DNA from: Nitrospira sp.
Lineage (GTDB): Bacteria; Nitrospirota; Nitrospiria; Nitrospirales; Nitrospiraceae
Assembly (NCBI GenBank): GCA_013696305.1
Contig: JACCYV010000187.1
Location: forward strand, 1-43,353
DNA length: 43,353 nucleotides
Direction of reading: 5' to 3'
In this document: positions 29,596 to 40,215 of the stretch, piece after piece
Layout: the number at the start of each line of letters is the position of its first letter
Numbering within the stretch: position 1 is the stretch's first letter
Made by a program: the position numbers and the translations under genes
Notes under the pieces: model-generated
What the model was told of the DNA's origin: nothing
Databases searched by the model: none
The model's input: only the letters and a program-made list of their open reading frames with translations

Positions 29596-32301
29596 CTAGG
29601 TGCCATGGCATTTCTTATATTTCTTCCCGCTTCCGCAGGGGCAGGGGTCGTTGCGACCAACCTTGTCGGCTGGGCGTTGCGCACTTTGCGACGGCGCTGG
29701 TTCGTCGCTGCGGTTGAGCACCATGCGAGGCGGCGGGACCGGTTCCGGCACGGGTGGCGGTTGTTCGCCCCGGACGGCTTGCACACGGAACAGGCGTTCC
29801 AGCACATCCGACTTGATGCGGTCCATCATGGAGGAAAACATGTCGAACCCCTCGCGCTTATACTCGATCAGCGGGTCTTTTTGCCCATAGCCTCGCAGGC
29901 CGATCCCGTCGCGCAGGTGGTCCATGCCCAGCAGGTGATCTTTCCAATGATGGTCGATCACTTGCAGGAGCAGCATTTTTTCCAGATAGCGCATCAACTC
30001 GGAGCCGAGTTCCTGTTCTTTGTGCTCGTAGGCGTGACGAACCTGCTGGTGGACGTCTTCGACGAGGGCATCCCGGCCCACGTCCTTGAAGTGTTCGGCC
30101 ACGCTCCCGCGGCCCTGCGTGATATCCAGGGCGAATTGTCCTTCCAGCGATTCCCCGAGACCGTTGTAGTCCCATTCCTCCTGATACTGCTCGGCCGGAC
30201 AGGTCGTGTCGACGAACGCCTGGACAACGTCCCGCATCATCTCGTGGATATCTTCCTGGATATGCTCACCGGCCAGCACCGAGTGGCGGTGCTGGTAGAT
30301 CACTTCGCGCTGCTTATTCATCACGTCGTCATATTCGAGGAGCTGTTTGCGGATTTCGAAGTTGTGCGCCTCGACTTTTTTCTGCGCGTTGGCGATGGCG
30401 CGCGTGACCATGCCATGTTCGATCGGCACGCCTTCTTCCATGCCCAGCTTGAGCATCAACTGGGAGACGCGCTCGGAGGCGAAAATGCGCATCAGATCGT
30501 CTTCGAGCGACAGATAGAATCGCGAGGACCCGGGATCGCCTTGACGGCCCGCGCGGCCGCGAAGCTGATTGTCGATGCGACGGCTTTCGTGCCGTTCGGT
30601 TCCCAGGATATGCAGCCCGCCCGCCGCGATCACTTCTTGCTTGTCCTTTTCGCAATCGGCCTTGATCTCTTCAAAGATCTCTAGTTTGCGGGACTCTTCC
30701 AGGCTCTCATCCTGGTACAGAATTCGTTTGAACAGAAAGTCGGGGTTACCGCCCAGGAGAATGTCCGTGCCGCGGCCCGCCATGTTGGTGGCGATGGTGA
30801 CCGCGCCTTTGCGCCCGGCTTGGGCGATGATCTCGGCTTCTTTTTCGTGGAATTTGGCATTGAGCACGTTGTGCTTGATGCCGTTCCGGCTCAGGTACCC
30901 CGCCAGCCGCTCGGACTTCTCGATGGAAATCGTGCCGACCAGAACCGGCTGGCCGCGTTCGTGGCAGTCTTTGATCTCTTCGACGATGGCGGTGAACTTT
31001 TCTTTTTCGGTGCGGAAGACGACGTCTGCATAATCCTTGCGGATCATGGACCGGTTGGTCGGAACGACGTTGACGTCCAGGTTGTAGATTTTCGCGAATT
31101 CACCCGCTTCCGTGTCGGCGGTGCCGGTCATGCCCGCGAGCTTCTTGTACATGCGGAAATAGTTCTGAAACGTCACCGAGGCCAGGGTCTGATTCTCGTT
31201 GGCGATTTTCACGCCTTCTTTGGCTTCCACGGCCTGGTGCAATCCATCGCTCCAGCGGCGGCCCGGCATCAAACGGCCGGTAAATTCATCCACAATGAGG
31301 ACCTCGCCGTCCTTCACCACGTAATCCACATCGCGCTTGTAGAGGGCATAGGCCTGTAACGCCTTTACGACGTGATGCACGAGATCCATGTGCTGCAGGT
31401 CGTAAAGATTATCCACGCCCAGCAGCTTTTCGACGCGGACGTTGCCCTCTTCCGTGAGCGACGCGGTCTTGGTTTTTTCCTCGATCGTAAAATCCTGCTC
31501 AGGTTTGAGCTGCGGGATGATGGCGTTAATGCGGTAGTACAGGTCCGTCGTCTGATCCGTGGGACCGGAGATGATCAACGGCGTCCGCGCTTCGTCGATC
31601 AAGATGCTGTCGACTTCGTCCACAATGGCGAAGTGCAAGGGCCGCTGCACGCACTGGCTCAAGTCGCTGACGATCAGGTTGTCGCGAAGATAATCGAAGC
31701 CGTACTCGTTGTTGGTGCCATAGGTAATCTCGGCGCGGTAGGCTTCATGCCGGCTGCAGGGCCGGAGGTGTTGCAGCCGCTTGTCCGTTGCCTCGTACGT
31801 CGGGTCATAGAGAAAGGAGGCATCGTGCTGAATGATGCCGACGGAAAGGCCGAGCGCATGGTAGAGCTGAGCCATCCATTGCGCATCGCGTTTGGCCAGA
31901 TAATCATTGACGGTGACGAGGTGAGCGCCTTTTCCATCCAGCGCATTGAGATAGAGCGGAAGCGTGGCGACCAGGGTCTTGCCCTCACCGGTCTTCATTT
32001 CAGCGATCCGGCCCTTATTCAAAATCATGCCGCCGATCAATTGCACGTCGAAGTGCCGCATGTTCAGGCGACGGCGGGACATTTCGCGGCAGACGGCGAA
32101 CGCTTCGGGCAGAATGTCGTCCAGTGTTTCTCCGGCCTCCAGACGCTTTTTGAATGCTTGCGTCTTATCGGCTAGGGCGTGATCGGAGAGCGGCGTCAAG
32201 TTCGATTCGAATCCGTTGATCCGCTCGACGATCGGGCGCAACGCCTTGATCTCGCGGTCGTTCTTGCTTCCGAATACGATGTTGAGTACTTGTGTCAGCA
32301 T
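29596..32301 (-). CDS. secA: Preprotein translocase ATPase SecA
   Basis: [53 protein letters not shown]-terminal zinc motif [19 protein letters not shown]. Confidence 0.99.
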   Translation of the reverse strand: MLTQVLNIVFGSKNDREIKALRPIVERINGFESNLTPLSDHALADKTQAFKKRLEAGETLDDILPEAFAVCREMSRRRLNMRHFDVQLIGGMILNKGRIAEMKTGEGKTLVATLPLYLNALDGKGAHLVTVNDYLAKRDAQWMAQLYHALGLSVGIIQHDASFLYDPTYEATDKRLQHLRPCSRHEAYRAEITYGTNNEYGFDYLRDNLIVSDLSQCVQRPLHFAIVDEVDSILIDEARTPLIISGPTDQTTDLYYRINAIIPQLKPEQDFTIEEKTKTASLTEEGNVRVEKLLGVDNLYDLQHMDLVHHVVKALQAYALYKRDVDYVVKDGEVLIVDEFTGRLMPGRRWSDGLHQAVEAKEGVKIANENQTLASVTFQNYFRMYKKLAGMTGTADTEAGEFAKIYNLDVNVVPTNRSMIRKDYADVVFRTEKEKFTAIVEEIKDCHERGQPVLVGTISIEKSERLAGYLSRNGIKHNVLNAKFHEKEAEIIAQAGRKGAVTIATNMAGRGTDILLGGNPDFLFKRILYQDESLEESRKLEIFEEIKADCEKDKQEVIAAGGLHILGTERHESRRIDNQLRGRAGRQGDPGSSRFYLSLEDDLMRIFASERVSQLMLKLGMEEGVPIEHGMVTRAIANAQKKVEAHNFEIRKQLLEYDDVMNKQREVIYQHRHSVLAGEHIQEDIHEMMRDVVQAFVDTTCPAEQYQEEWDYNGLGESLEGQFALDITQGRGSVAEHFKDVGRDALVEDVHQQVRHAYEHKEQELGSELMRYLEKMLLLQVIDHHWKDHLLGMDHLRDGIGLRGYGQKDPLIEYKREGFDMFSSMMDRIKSDVLERLFRVQAVRGEQPPPVPEPVPPPRMVLNRSDEPAPSQSAQRPADKVGRNDPCPCGSGKKYKKCHGT

Positions 32302-32541
32302 GCAGGCGCACCTTCATTCTCACGAGCGAGGCTCGCAACAGGAGCTTCGGCTCGGCGGCGGAGTATACAGGAATCCATAGGGGAATCCTACCGAAACAGC
32401 GGCGGTGGTCTCAACTCCTTCGTAGTCAGATGCGGCGATGTCCCTGTCATTGCTTTTGAATGCCCTGCTGTCTATAGTGATCCCCGTCATTTCGCCGATG
32501 CGCTCGGCGAGTTTCACCCACGAACTCTATTGCGGATTTCG

Positions 32542-33621
32542 ATGCGGCGTGCAGCCAGTTTCTCGCGTCATCTTCTCACCGGTCTTTCGTTCTTCTGTCT
32601 GGTCTGTGTCTGTTCCACTTCTGAGTCGCCGGCGGCTCCGGCCCCCTCGTCTGAATCGGCCCGGCGCAGCTATGAACGGGGAGTGACGCTCTTTCGCGAG
32701 GGTAATGCCGATGGCGCGATCGAGGCACTAAAAAAGGCCATTGCGCAGAATCCCCGGCTCGCCGAGGCCTATCATGTGCTGGGGTTGGTGTATTTCCAGA
32801 GTAAACGAAATCCCGAAGGGGCGATCCAGGCGTACAAACAGTCGCTGAAGCTTATCGCGCCGTCGGCGGAGATTCTGAACGATCTCGCCGATGTGTATCT
32901 CGCGCAGGGACGCGGCAGCGAAGCGGAAAGGGTGTTGCGACAGATCCTGGACATTGCGCCGGGCAACGAAGAGGCCCACCTGGATTTGGCGCGGATCTAT
33001 GAGGAACGGCGTGATCGCTCCAATGCCGTGAAAATGTACCAATCTCTCCTGCGTGTGCGGCCTGATCATGCCGAGGCCTTGTACCATCTGGCCAATCTCT
33101 ACGACAGCCAAGGTGACCTGAGAATGGCCCGCGAGCAACTGTCCCGTCTCACGCAGGCGAACCCGCGGCATGCCGATGCCTGGTATCTCCTCGGGCGTCT
33201 GGCCGAGCGCGGGAATGACTTGCACGCAGCGACCGCCGCCTTCAATCAGGCCATCGCGGTGAGGCCGGACCTGGTCGATGCCCATTACAATCTCGGTTTC
33301 GTGTTCCGGAGTCAGGGGCTGCTCATCGAGGCCGAGCGCGAGTTTCTGGAGGTGATTCGATATCGCCCCGAATATGCGGAAGCCCATTTGAATCTAGGCA
33401 TGGTGTACACCAACCTGAATCGATTGGATGAAGCGGAGAAGGAGCATGAGCGTGCCGTGGCCCTCAAACCCAATTCTGGAGAGGCCCATTACAATCTCGG
33501 GGTCTTTTACGAACTCCACCGGAAGGACATGGCCAGGGCCCTGGCACAATATCGGCGGTATCGTGATCTGGGCGGGCGGGATGAACGCGTGGAACGCATC
33601 ATCGGCATGGGAGGGCCCTAA
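32542..33621 (+). CDS. Secreted/anchored TPR-repeat protein
   Basis: N-terminal hydrophobic signal followed by many 34-residue TPR units (e.g. AEAYHVLGLVYFQSKRNPEGAIQAYKQSLKL, VDAHYNLGFVFRSQGLLIEAEREFLEVIRYRPEYAEAHLNLG). Confidence 0.92.
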   Translation: MRRAASFSRHLLTGLSFFCLVCVCSTSESPAAPAPSSESARRSYERGVTLFREGNADGAIEALKKAIAQNPRLAEAYHVLGLVYFQSKRNPEGAIQAYKQSLKLIAPSAEILNDLADVYLAQGRGSEAERVLRQILDIAPGNEEAHLDLARIYEERRDRSNAVKMYQSLLRVRPDHAEALYHLANLYDSQGDLRMAREQLSRLTQANPRHADAWYLLGRLAERGNDLHAATAAFNQAIAVRPDLVDAHYNLGFVFRSQGLLIEAEREFLEVIRYRPEYAEAHLNLGMVYTNLNRLDEAEKEHERAVALKPNSGEAHYNLGVFYELHRKDMARALAQYRRYRDLGGRDERVERIIGMGGP

Positions 33622-33622
33622 T

Positions 33623-33641
33623 CCAGACAGGAAATGTCTGG
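33623..33641. other. Hairpin CCAGACA-ggaaa-TGTCTGG directly after the TPR stop codon
   Basis: Perfect 7-bp stem, 5-nt loop, begins 2 nt after TAA; no strong T-tract. Confidence 0.4.
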
Positions 33642-33804
33642 CTGACTGCGTCCTGTATGGCTCAGTGCCTAGGGGCCTCCCTAGTGGAATCGCCTTCTCA
33701 ACCTCCATATCATTTTCCCCCTAGGAAAAACCCTGGTCCGCAAAAAATGGAAAAAAGTCCGCGTTGAGTGCAGGGCGAGCGGAAGACCTGTCGGAGGTGA
33801 CTTT

Positions 33805-36801
33805 ATGAAGAACGGCCCGATCGACCAGAGCTTGGATTTTCTGAGCGGCGGCGGCGAGATGGGCCGGCTGATCCGCTTGATGGATTGGTCGCAGACGCCG
33901 CTGGGTTCGATTCTATCCTGGCCGCAGAGCCTCCGTACGACAATCAGCATCTGTCTCGCATCGGATTTGCCGATTTGCATTATCTGGGGACCGGAGCTTG
34001 TTCAGTTGTACAACGACGGGTATCGCGTTATTTGCGGCGACAAACATCCGGCCTCAATGGGGCAAAACTTTAAAGAATGCTGGCGCGAAGCCTGGCCGGT
34101 GATCGGCGACGCGCACGATTCCGCCCTCGCGGGCGACACTGCGTTTTTGGAGAACCAGCACATCTTCCTTGAGCGCCATGGGTACACGGAGGAATGTTTT
34201 TTCACATTTTCGTTCAGCCCGATTCGCGATGAGACCGGCTGCCTGATGGGGCTGTTTCATCCGGTGATCGAGATGACACCGAAGTTACTGGGTGAACGCC
34301 GAACACGAACGTTGCGCGACCTCGCCAGCCATGCGAGTGACGGGAAATCCATTCAGGACGCCTTTGCGCTCACTACACACACACTCGCGACCCATCCTCT
34401 CGACCTGCCTTTTCTGCTGATCTATCGGCTCGATGAGGGAGAGAACCACGCTTGTCTCGTCGCAGCGACGGGCCTTCCCGTCGACTCAAGGGCAGTTCCC
34501 GATCGCCTCGACTTGGAAGCGTCCGATCAGGTGTCCTGGCCGATCGCAGAGGTGTTTTGCGCCGGTGCGGCGACGCCGGTGGACGACGTCATGCAACGTT
34601 TCGGACATATTTCCGCCGGTCCCTTTTCCGAACCGATCGAATCAGCCGTATTGCTTCCGATCATGCCGCCTGGAATGGCTCGGCCGTTGGCCGTCGTCGT
34701 GGCGGGAATGAGCGCTCGCCTCAAATCGAACGAAATGTATCGCAGCTTCTACGACTTGTTGGCAAGCGCCATTACGACCGCCGTCGCGAATGCACGCGCC
34801 TATGAAGAAGAACGGAAACGCGCCGAGGCCCTGGCCGAGTTGGACCGCGCCAAGACCACTTTCTTTTCGAACGTCAGCCACGAATTCCGCACGCCGCTCA
34901 CGCTCATGCTCGGCCCGGTTGAGGAATTGCTGTCACGGAGCCACACGGATCTGGCGCCCGCTGCCAAGGGCCAGCTGGAAGTGGTCAATCGCAATGGCCT
35001 GCGGCTCTTGCGACTGGTCAACAGCCTGTTGGACTTCTCGCGTATCGAGGCCGGGCGCGCGCAGGCGCATTACGAGGCGACGGATCTGTCTGCCTTCACC
35101 GCCGAGCTTGCCAGTTGCTTCCGCTCGGCCACCGAGCGCGCGGGGTTGAAGCTGGTAGTCGATTGCCCGCCGCTGTCCGAGCCGGTCTACGTCGATCGCG
35201 ACATGTGGGAAAAGATCGTGTTGAACCTCCTCTCCAACGCCTTCAAGTTCACCTTCGAAGGCGAGATACAAGTCAGCGTCAGGGAAGTGGCGAGTGAGAA
35301 CAAGACAGAGAACACCGACGAGAACTCCCAACTCGCCACTAATTCATCGGCCTCTCACCACTCGCCACTGACCACGCGCCACGTCATTTTAACCGTGCGC
35401 GACTCAGGCGTCGGCATCCCCGCAGAGGAGATGCCTCGGCTGTTCGAACGGTTCCATCGGGTGCAGAACAGCCGAAGTCGCACGCATGAAGGAAGCGGCA
35501 TCGGTCTCGCGCTGGTGCATGAATTGGTCCGTCTGCACGGCGGCAGCGTCACCGCCGTCAGCCGGGTGGCAGAGGGCAGCACGTTTGTAGTGTCGTTGCT
35601 GTTCGGCGTGTCGCACCTGCCGGCAGACAAAGTCGGTGTGAACCTTCGTTTGGGCTTTGACGTCCTGGGGGCCGGACCGTTCGTGGAAGAAGCGCTCAGA
35701 TGGCTGCCGGATGAAGTGGCGCGTGACGAGTGGAGCGAAGGAGGGGAGTGGGGAGCAAGAGAGTGGCGCGTGGCGAGCGGCAAGCTGCCCGGACGTTCCG
35801 CTTCCGATCCCTCTTCGCTCACCACTCGTTCGCGCATTTTAGTCGTCGATGACAACGCCGACATGCGGCAGTACGTGACTCGCTTGCTGACCGAGCGCTA
35901 TGCCGTCGAGGCGGCGCCGGACGGGGAAGCCGCCTTGGCGGCGGCGAGAGCTCGGCGGCCGGATCTCGTCCTGACCGATGTGATGATGCCGAAACTCGAC
36001 GGCTTTGGCCTGTTGCGGGAACTCCGAAGCGATCCTGGAACAAGGACCATTCCGGTCATTGTGCTCTCCGCTCGGGCAGGGGAAGAATCTCACATCCAAG
36101 GATTGGAGCAGGGCGCCGACGATTATTTGATCAAACCATTCAGCGCCAAGGAATTGCTCGCCCGAGTGGCGGCGCATCTCGATATGGCGCGGGTACGCCG
36201 AGAGGCGGAACAGGTGGTGCGCCGATCGGAGGAACGCTATCGCCATCTCTATGAGTCCATCGACGAGGGCTTTTGTATCATCGACGTGATATTCGATGAG
36301 CATCGCAAACCGGTCGATTACGTCTTTGTGGAAACCAACCCGTCATTCGAGAAGCAAACCGGCATCGCTGAAGCCAGAGGCAAACGGATGCGGGACATCG
36401 CGCCTCAGCATGAAGAACACTGGTTCGAATTGTACGGCCAGGTGGCCCTGTCGGGGCAATCGAAGCGTTTTGAATATCCCGCCGTCCAGCTGCATCGCTG
36501 GTATGAAGGATACGCTTATCGGATCGGCGGCGCGGAGGACCGAACAGTCGCCGTCATCTTCAACGACATTACCGAGCGTAAGCAGGTAGAAGACACGTTG
36601 CGACGAAGCCACGAGGAACTGCGCGCGCATGCGGACGAGTTGGCGCGCTTCAACCGTATCGCGGTGGATCGCGAGCTGCGCATGATCGAATTGAAACAGG
36701 AAGTGAATGACGCTCGGCGGGTGGCCGGCCTGCCCCCGGCTTATGAATTGAACTGCATCAAGGAGACCCAGATTGCCGGCAGCGAAGAAACGCCCGTCTA
36801 G
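33805..36801 (+). CDS. Hybrid sensor protein: PAS-like N-terminus, GAF-like region, HisKA, HATPase, receiver, PAS
   Basis: FFSNVSHEFRTPLTLMLGPVEELL (H-box), NLLSNAFKFT (N-box), DSGVGIPAEEMPRLFERFHR, RILVVDDNADMRQYVTRLL...DVMMPKLDGFGLLRELR (REC), C-terminal NDITERKQVEDTLRRSHEELRAHADELARFNRIAVDRELRMIELKQEVN. Confidence 0.95.
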   Translation: MKNGPIDQSLDFLSGGGEMGRLIRLMDWSQTPLGSILSWPQSLRTTISICLASDLPICIIWGPELVQLYNDGYRVICGDKHPASMGQNFKECWREAWPVIGDAHDSALAGDTAFLENQHIFLERHGYTEECFFTFSFSPIRDETGCLMGLFHPVIEMTPKLLGERRTRTLRDLASHASDGKSIQDAFALTTHTLATHPLDLPFLLIYRLDEGENHACLVAATGLPVDSRAVPDRLDLEASDQVSWPIAEVFCAGAATPVDDVMQRFGHISAGPFSEPIESAVLLPIMPPGMARPLAVVVAGMSARLKSNEMYRSFYDLLASAITTAVANARAYEEERKRAEALAELDRAKTTFFSNVSHEFRTPLTLMLGPVEELLSRSHTDLAPAAKGQLEVVNRNGLRLLRLVNSLLDFSRIEAGRAQAHYEATDLSAFTAELASCFRSATERAGLKLVVDCPPLSEPVYVDRDMWEKIVLNLLSNAFKFTFEGEIQVSVREVASENKTENTDENSQLATNSSASHHSPLTTRHVILTVRDSGVGIPAEEMPRLFERFHRVQNSRSRTHEGSGIGLALVHELVRLHGGSVTAVSRVAEGSTFVVSLLFGVSHLPADKVGVNLRLGFDVLGAGPFVEEALRWLPDEVARDEWSEGGEWGAREWRVASGKLPGRSASDPSSLTTRSRILVVDDNADMRQYVTRLLTERYAVEAAPDGEAALAAARARRPDLVLTDVMMPKLDGFGLLRELRSDPGTRTIPVIVLSARAGEESHIQGLEQGADDYLIKPFSAKELLARVAAHLDMARVRREAEQVVRRSEERYRHLYESIDEGFCIIDVIFDEHRKPVDYVFVETNPSFEKQTGIAEARGKRMRDIAPQHEEHWFELYGQVALSGQSKRFEYPAVQLHRWYEGYAYRIGGAEDRTVAVIFNDITERKQVEDTLRRSHEELRAHADELARFNRIAVDRELRMIELKQEVNDARRVAGLPPAYELNCIKETQIAGSEETPV
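35284..35384. repeat. In-frame G-arm/C-arm repeat insert 1 (HATPase loop)
   Basis: AGTGGCGAGTGAG (left) versus CTCACCACTCGCCACTGACCACGCGCCACG (right), inverted; right arm is 7-bp periodic (ACTCGCC ACTGACC ACGCGCC). Confidence 0.65.
35713..35835. repeat. In-frame G-arm/C-arm repeat insert 2 (HATPase-REC linker)
   Basis: GAAGTGGCGCGTGACGAGTGG ... GAGTGGCGCGTGGCGAGCGG (left) versus CTCACCACTCGTTCGCGC (right). Confidence 0.6.
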
Positions 36802-36843
36802 AAGGTTGACCGGGTCGCAGCACGGACGGCCGGGGATTGGAGA

Positions 36844-37025
36844 ATGCCGAACCGTTATGAATCGAGGTGATCGATCTGATTCAAAATCCGAAGTTCGCCG
36901 CCGGTGATCAGATCATCGCTATTCCCACGCTGGGGCGAAAACTGCCGAAGCCGATCAAGAAAATCATCAGCGACTTGTCGAACGAAGAACGGGTGGGGCT
37001 GGAATTTCGACCGCAGGCAGGATGA
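36844..37025 (+). pseudogene. kaiB: kaiB-family remnant (C-terminal half, frameshifted, no N-terminus)
   Basis: MPNRYE in one frame continues after a 1-nt shift as [54 protein letters not shown], matching the KaiB pattern VIDI..P..A....I.A.PTL...LP.P.R.IIGDLS..ERVL.GL; the expected residues between ERV and GL are missing. Confidence 0.78.
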
Positions 37026-37034
37026 GGGACATCG

Positions 37035-40000
37035 ATGGAGCGTGAGTCGACGCCTAACAGCCTGAACGAGAAGCCGACGATCCAGCGCTTGCGCGAGGAA
37101 GCGGAGGGGTTGCGCCTGCGGCTCGATGAGGCAGAACAGACGTTGGCAGCGATCCGACGGGGCGACGTGAACGCGCTCATCATCGACGGCTCGCAGGGCG
37201 AGCAGATCTATTCGCTTTCGGGCGCCGATCGCCACTATCGCGCCATCGTCGAGACCATGAACGAGGCGGCTCTCACCGTGACCCTCGAGGGCGCCATTTT
37301 ATTTTGCAACCGGCGCTTCTGCGAGTTGATACGGACTCCGCAGGAAACCATCGTGGGCCAAGCGCTGAACGCCTTCCTGCCGGCGGGGCAACATTCCCGA
37401 GCCGCAGAACTGCTCGCCAGCGCGGAGGTGGGTCCTCTCCTGCGTCTGACCCTTCTCTCGACCGATGGGACTCAAGTCCCGGTACAAATGAGAGCCAGCC
37501 TGATCGAATCGATCGACTGCCCCATCGTGTGTCTGGTGGCCTCCGATCTGTCCGAATTGGAAGCCTCAGTCCAGTCGGTGCATATGCTTCGCGAGCAACA
37601 GGAGGCGCTCAAACAGGCGCAGGCTGAACTGGCGCAACGCAACCGCGAATTGCAGCAGGCGATTGCCGACCAGCAGGCCTCCCGCCGAGCCGCGCTCAAT
37701 GTAATGGAGGATGCCGTTGCCGCGAGGGGACAGGCGGAGCGCGCAGTGGAGGCGCTGCGGGCAAGCGAAGAAAAACTTCGACTGGCGGCGGAAGGCGCCA
37801 ATCTGGGACTGTGGTTCTGGGACGTGCGGAATGGTGAATTGATCTGGTCCGACCGATGCAAGGTGTTGTTCGGTCTCCCGCCGGAGGCCGTGCTGACCTA
37901 TGCCCGGTTCCTCGAACTCCTGCACCCCGACGACCGCGTAGGCACGCATGATGCCGTCATGCGTGCAAACCACAATTCAAGCCCCTATGACATCGAGTAT
38001 CGCGCCGTTTGGCCCGATGGAACCCTCCATTGGCTCGCCGCCAAAGGGCAAAGCTATTTCGATGAACGGGACATCGTGGTGCGGATGCACGGCATGGTAC
38101 TGGACATCGACCACCGCAAGCGGGCTGAAGAGGCGCTGAAGGACAGCGAAGAACGCTTCCGCCTGCTGGCAGACAACATATCTCAGTTCGCTTGGATCGC
38201 GGAGGCCGACGGGTGGATCTATTGGTATAACCGGCGGTGGTACGAGTACAGCGATACCACGCTCGACCAGATGCAAGGCTGGGGATGGACTGCGGTGCAT
38301 CATCCCGATCACTTGGACCATGTCATGGAGTCCTGGAAGCAGGCGCATGCCACGGGGGAACCGTGGGAAGACACCTTTCCTCTACGAGGCAGGGATGGTC
38401 AGTATCGATGGTTCCTCTCGCGGGCCTTGCCGATTCGAGATTCCTCGGGGAACGTTCAGCGGTGGTTCGGGACGAATACCGACATCACGGAGCAACGGGA
38501 GGCGGAGCGTCGGCTGCAAGAGAAGGAGGAGCTTCTCAGAACGGCCATGGCGGCCGGCGCCATGGGCGCCTGGGAATTCGACCTGAAGACCCAGCAGATC
38601 AGGTGGGATGCCAAGCAAAGTGAGCTGTTTGGATGGCCGCCGCACCAGTCGCCTGCAGACGCAGAGGGTTTCTATAGGCTGGTGCATCCCGATGACGTGG
38701 CAAGAGTGAAGGAGGCGACCGTCTTCGCCATCGAGACGGGACGATTGTCGGAAGAATTCAGGATTGTGCTTCCTGATGGCCGCATTCGCTGGATCGTCGG
38801 CCATGGCGCGACGGTGTCGGATCGCGAAGGTCGGCTCGTGCGGATGGTGGGGGTGAATTACGACATCACCGAGCGGAAGGAGGCGCAGGCGCGCATCGAA
38901 CGCTTTGCCGAGGAATTGGAGGGACAGGTCGCCGAGCGAACGCGGGAACTGGTGGCGTCTCAGGAACGGCTGCGGGCCCTAGCGACCGAACTGAATCTGG
39001 CCGAACAGCGGGAACGTCGTCGGTTAGCCGCGGAGCTGCATGACCACTTGCAGCAGACGCTGGTGCTGGGCAAGTTGAAACTCGGGCAGGGTAAGCGCCT
39101 GGCGCGCGAGCTGCCGGCCTGCGCCGAGGTGATGACCCAATTGGACGATGTCTTTACAGAGGCGCTGCAGTACACCCGGTCGTTGGTGGCGGATCTGAGT
39201 CCGGCCGTGCTTCGGGATCACGGGCTGTCGGCCGGTCTCAAATGGCTCGGCGACTTCATGCACAAGCACGATCTGACCGTCACCGTGCAGGTACCGAAAA
39301 AAGACGTCGTCCTGCCCGAAGACCAGGTGGTGCTGCTCTTTCAGTCGGTGCGCGAATTGCTCATCAACTCGTCGAAATATGCGGGCACCGGCGAAGCGAC
39401 CGTCACCCTCGAGTGGCGCGACGGCCGCCTGGTCATCGTCGTGCGGGATGACGGCGCCGGCTTCGATCCGGCAGCGGTTCCCGATCGTGGCGGGGTCGCG
39501 TCGTTATCGTCCAAATTCGGCCTTTTCAGCATTCGTGAACGGATGAAGGCGCTGGGCGGCTGGTTCGAGCTGCAGGCGGCCCCTGGACAGGGCACCACGG
39601 CCACCCTGGTCTTGCCGGTTGCGCTACCGGCTGTCGCTCTGGCCGTGGAGAGTGGCGAGCAAGACAGTGGCGTGTTGAGCGTCGCGCGCAGCGCGCCAGT
39701 CACCCGCTCCTCCTCCAAAAACCCACCACTCACCACTCAGCACTCGCCCCTCCAAGAGAACGCGAAGGTGCGGGTGCTGTTGGTAGACGACCATGCCGTG
39801 GTCCGCCAGGGCCTGCGCGCCATTTTGGACGGCTATGCCGATATCGATGTCGTTGGAGAGGCGGCGGATGGCGAGGAAGCGGTGGCCTCCGTGGAGCGAC
39901 TGCTGCCCGCCGTCGTCATCATGGACATCAACATGCCGAAGCTGAACGGGGTGGAAGCGACCGCGCAAATCAGGGCGCGCCATCCGGCCATCAGTGTTAT

Positions 40001-40121
40001 CGGCCTGTCGGTCAATGCCGCCGGCGAGAACGCCGAGGCGATGACCAAGGCCGGCGCCGTGACCCTCTTGACGAAGGAAGCCGCCGTCGATGAGCTGTAC
40101 AAGACCATTCGAGCCCTGTAA
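37035..40121 (+). CDS. Multi-PAS sensor histidine kinase (HisKA_3/NarX type) with C-terminal NarL-type receiver
   Basis: About four PAS regions; EQRERRRLAAELHDHLQQTLVLGKLKL (HisKA_3), SVRELLINSSKYAG and DDGAGFDP (HATPase), VRVLLVDDHAVVRQGLRAILDG...MDINMPKLNGVEATAQIR (REC), ending without an HTH. Confidence 0.95.
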   Translation: MERESTPNSLNEKPTIQRLREEAEGLRLRLDEAEQTLAAIRRGDVNALIIDGSQGEQIYSLSGADRHYRAIVETMNEAALTVTLEGAILFCNRRFCELIRTPQETIVGQALNAFLPAGQHSRAAELLASAEVGPLLRLTLLSTDGTQVPVQMRASLIESIDCPIVCLVASDLSELEASVQSVHMLREQQEALKQAQAELAQRNRELQQAIADQQASRRAALNVMEDAVAARGQAERAVEALRASEEKLRLAAEGANLGLWFWDVRNGELIWSDRCKVLFGLPPEAVLTYARFLELLHPDDRVGTHDAVMRANHNSSPYDIEYRAVWPDGTLHWLAAKGQSYFDERDIVVRMHGMVLDIDHRKRAEEALKDSEERFRLLADNISQFAWIAEADGWIYWYNRRWYEYSDTTLDQMQGWGWTAVHHPDHLDHVMESWKQAHATGEPWEDTFPLRGRDGQYRWFLSRALPIRDSSGNVQRWFGTNTDITEQREAERRLQEKEELLRTAMAAGAMGAWEFDLKTQQIRWDAKQSELFGWPPHQSPADAEGFYRLVHPDDVARVKEATVFAIETGRLSEEFRIVLPDGRIRWIVGHGATVSDREGRLVRMVGVNYDITERKEAQARIERFAEELEGQVAERTRELVASQERLRALATELNLAEQRERRRLAAELHDHLQQTLVLGKLKLGQGKRLARELPACAEVMTQLDDVFTEALQYTRSLVADLSPAVLRDHGLSAGLKWLGDFMHKHDLTVTVQVPKKDVVLPEDQVVLLFQSVRELLINSSKYAGTGEATVTLEWRDGRLVIVVRDDGAGFDPAAVPDRGGVASLSSKFGLFSIRERMKALGGWFELQAAPGQGTTATLVLPVALPAVALAVESGEQDSGVLSVARSAPVTRSSSKNPPLTTQHSPLQENAKVRVLLVDDHAVVRQGLRAILDGYADIDVVGEAADGEEAVASVERLLPAVVIMDINMPKLNGVEATAQIRARHPAISVIGLSVNAAGENAEAMTKAGAVTLLTKEAAVDELYKTIRAL
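39645..39753. repeat. In-frame G-arm/C-arm repeat insert 3 (HATPase-REC linker of the second kinase)
   Basis: GTGGAGAGTGGCGAGCAAGACAGTGGCGTG (left) versus CCCACCACTCACCACTCAGCACTCGCCCCTCC (right), 7-bp periodic. Confidence 0.65.
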
Positions 40122-40215
40122 TTGCGCGCCGGTGGTCCGCCGGCTGCGCCTCAGCTCGACGGGCGAGTCTGATCCCGGGTAACCCGCTGCATGGCATCCG
40201 TTTGATACTGGAGGC

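Noticed and set aside
29605-30684. 359-aa plus-strand ORF opposite secA (and similar ORFs at 15905-16975, 28393-29481)
   Set aside because: Antisense shadow ORFs of confidently identified genes.
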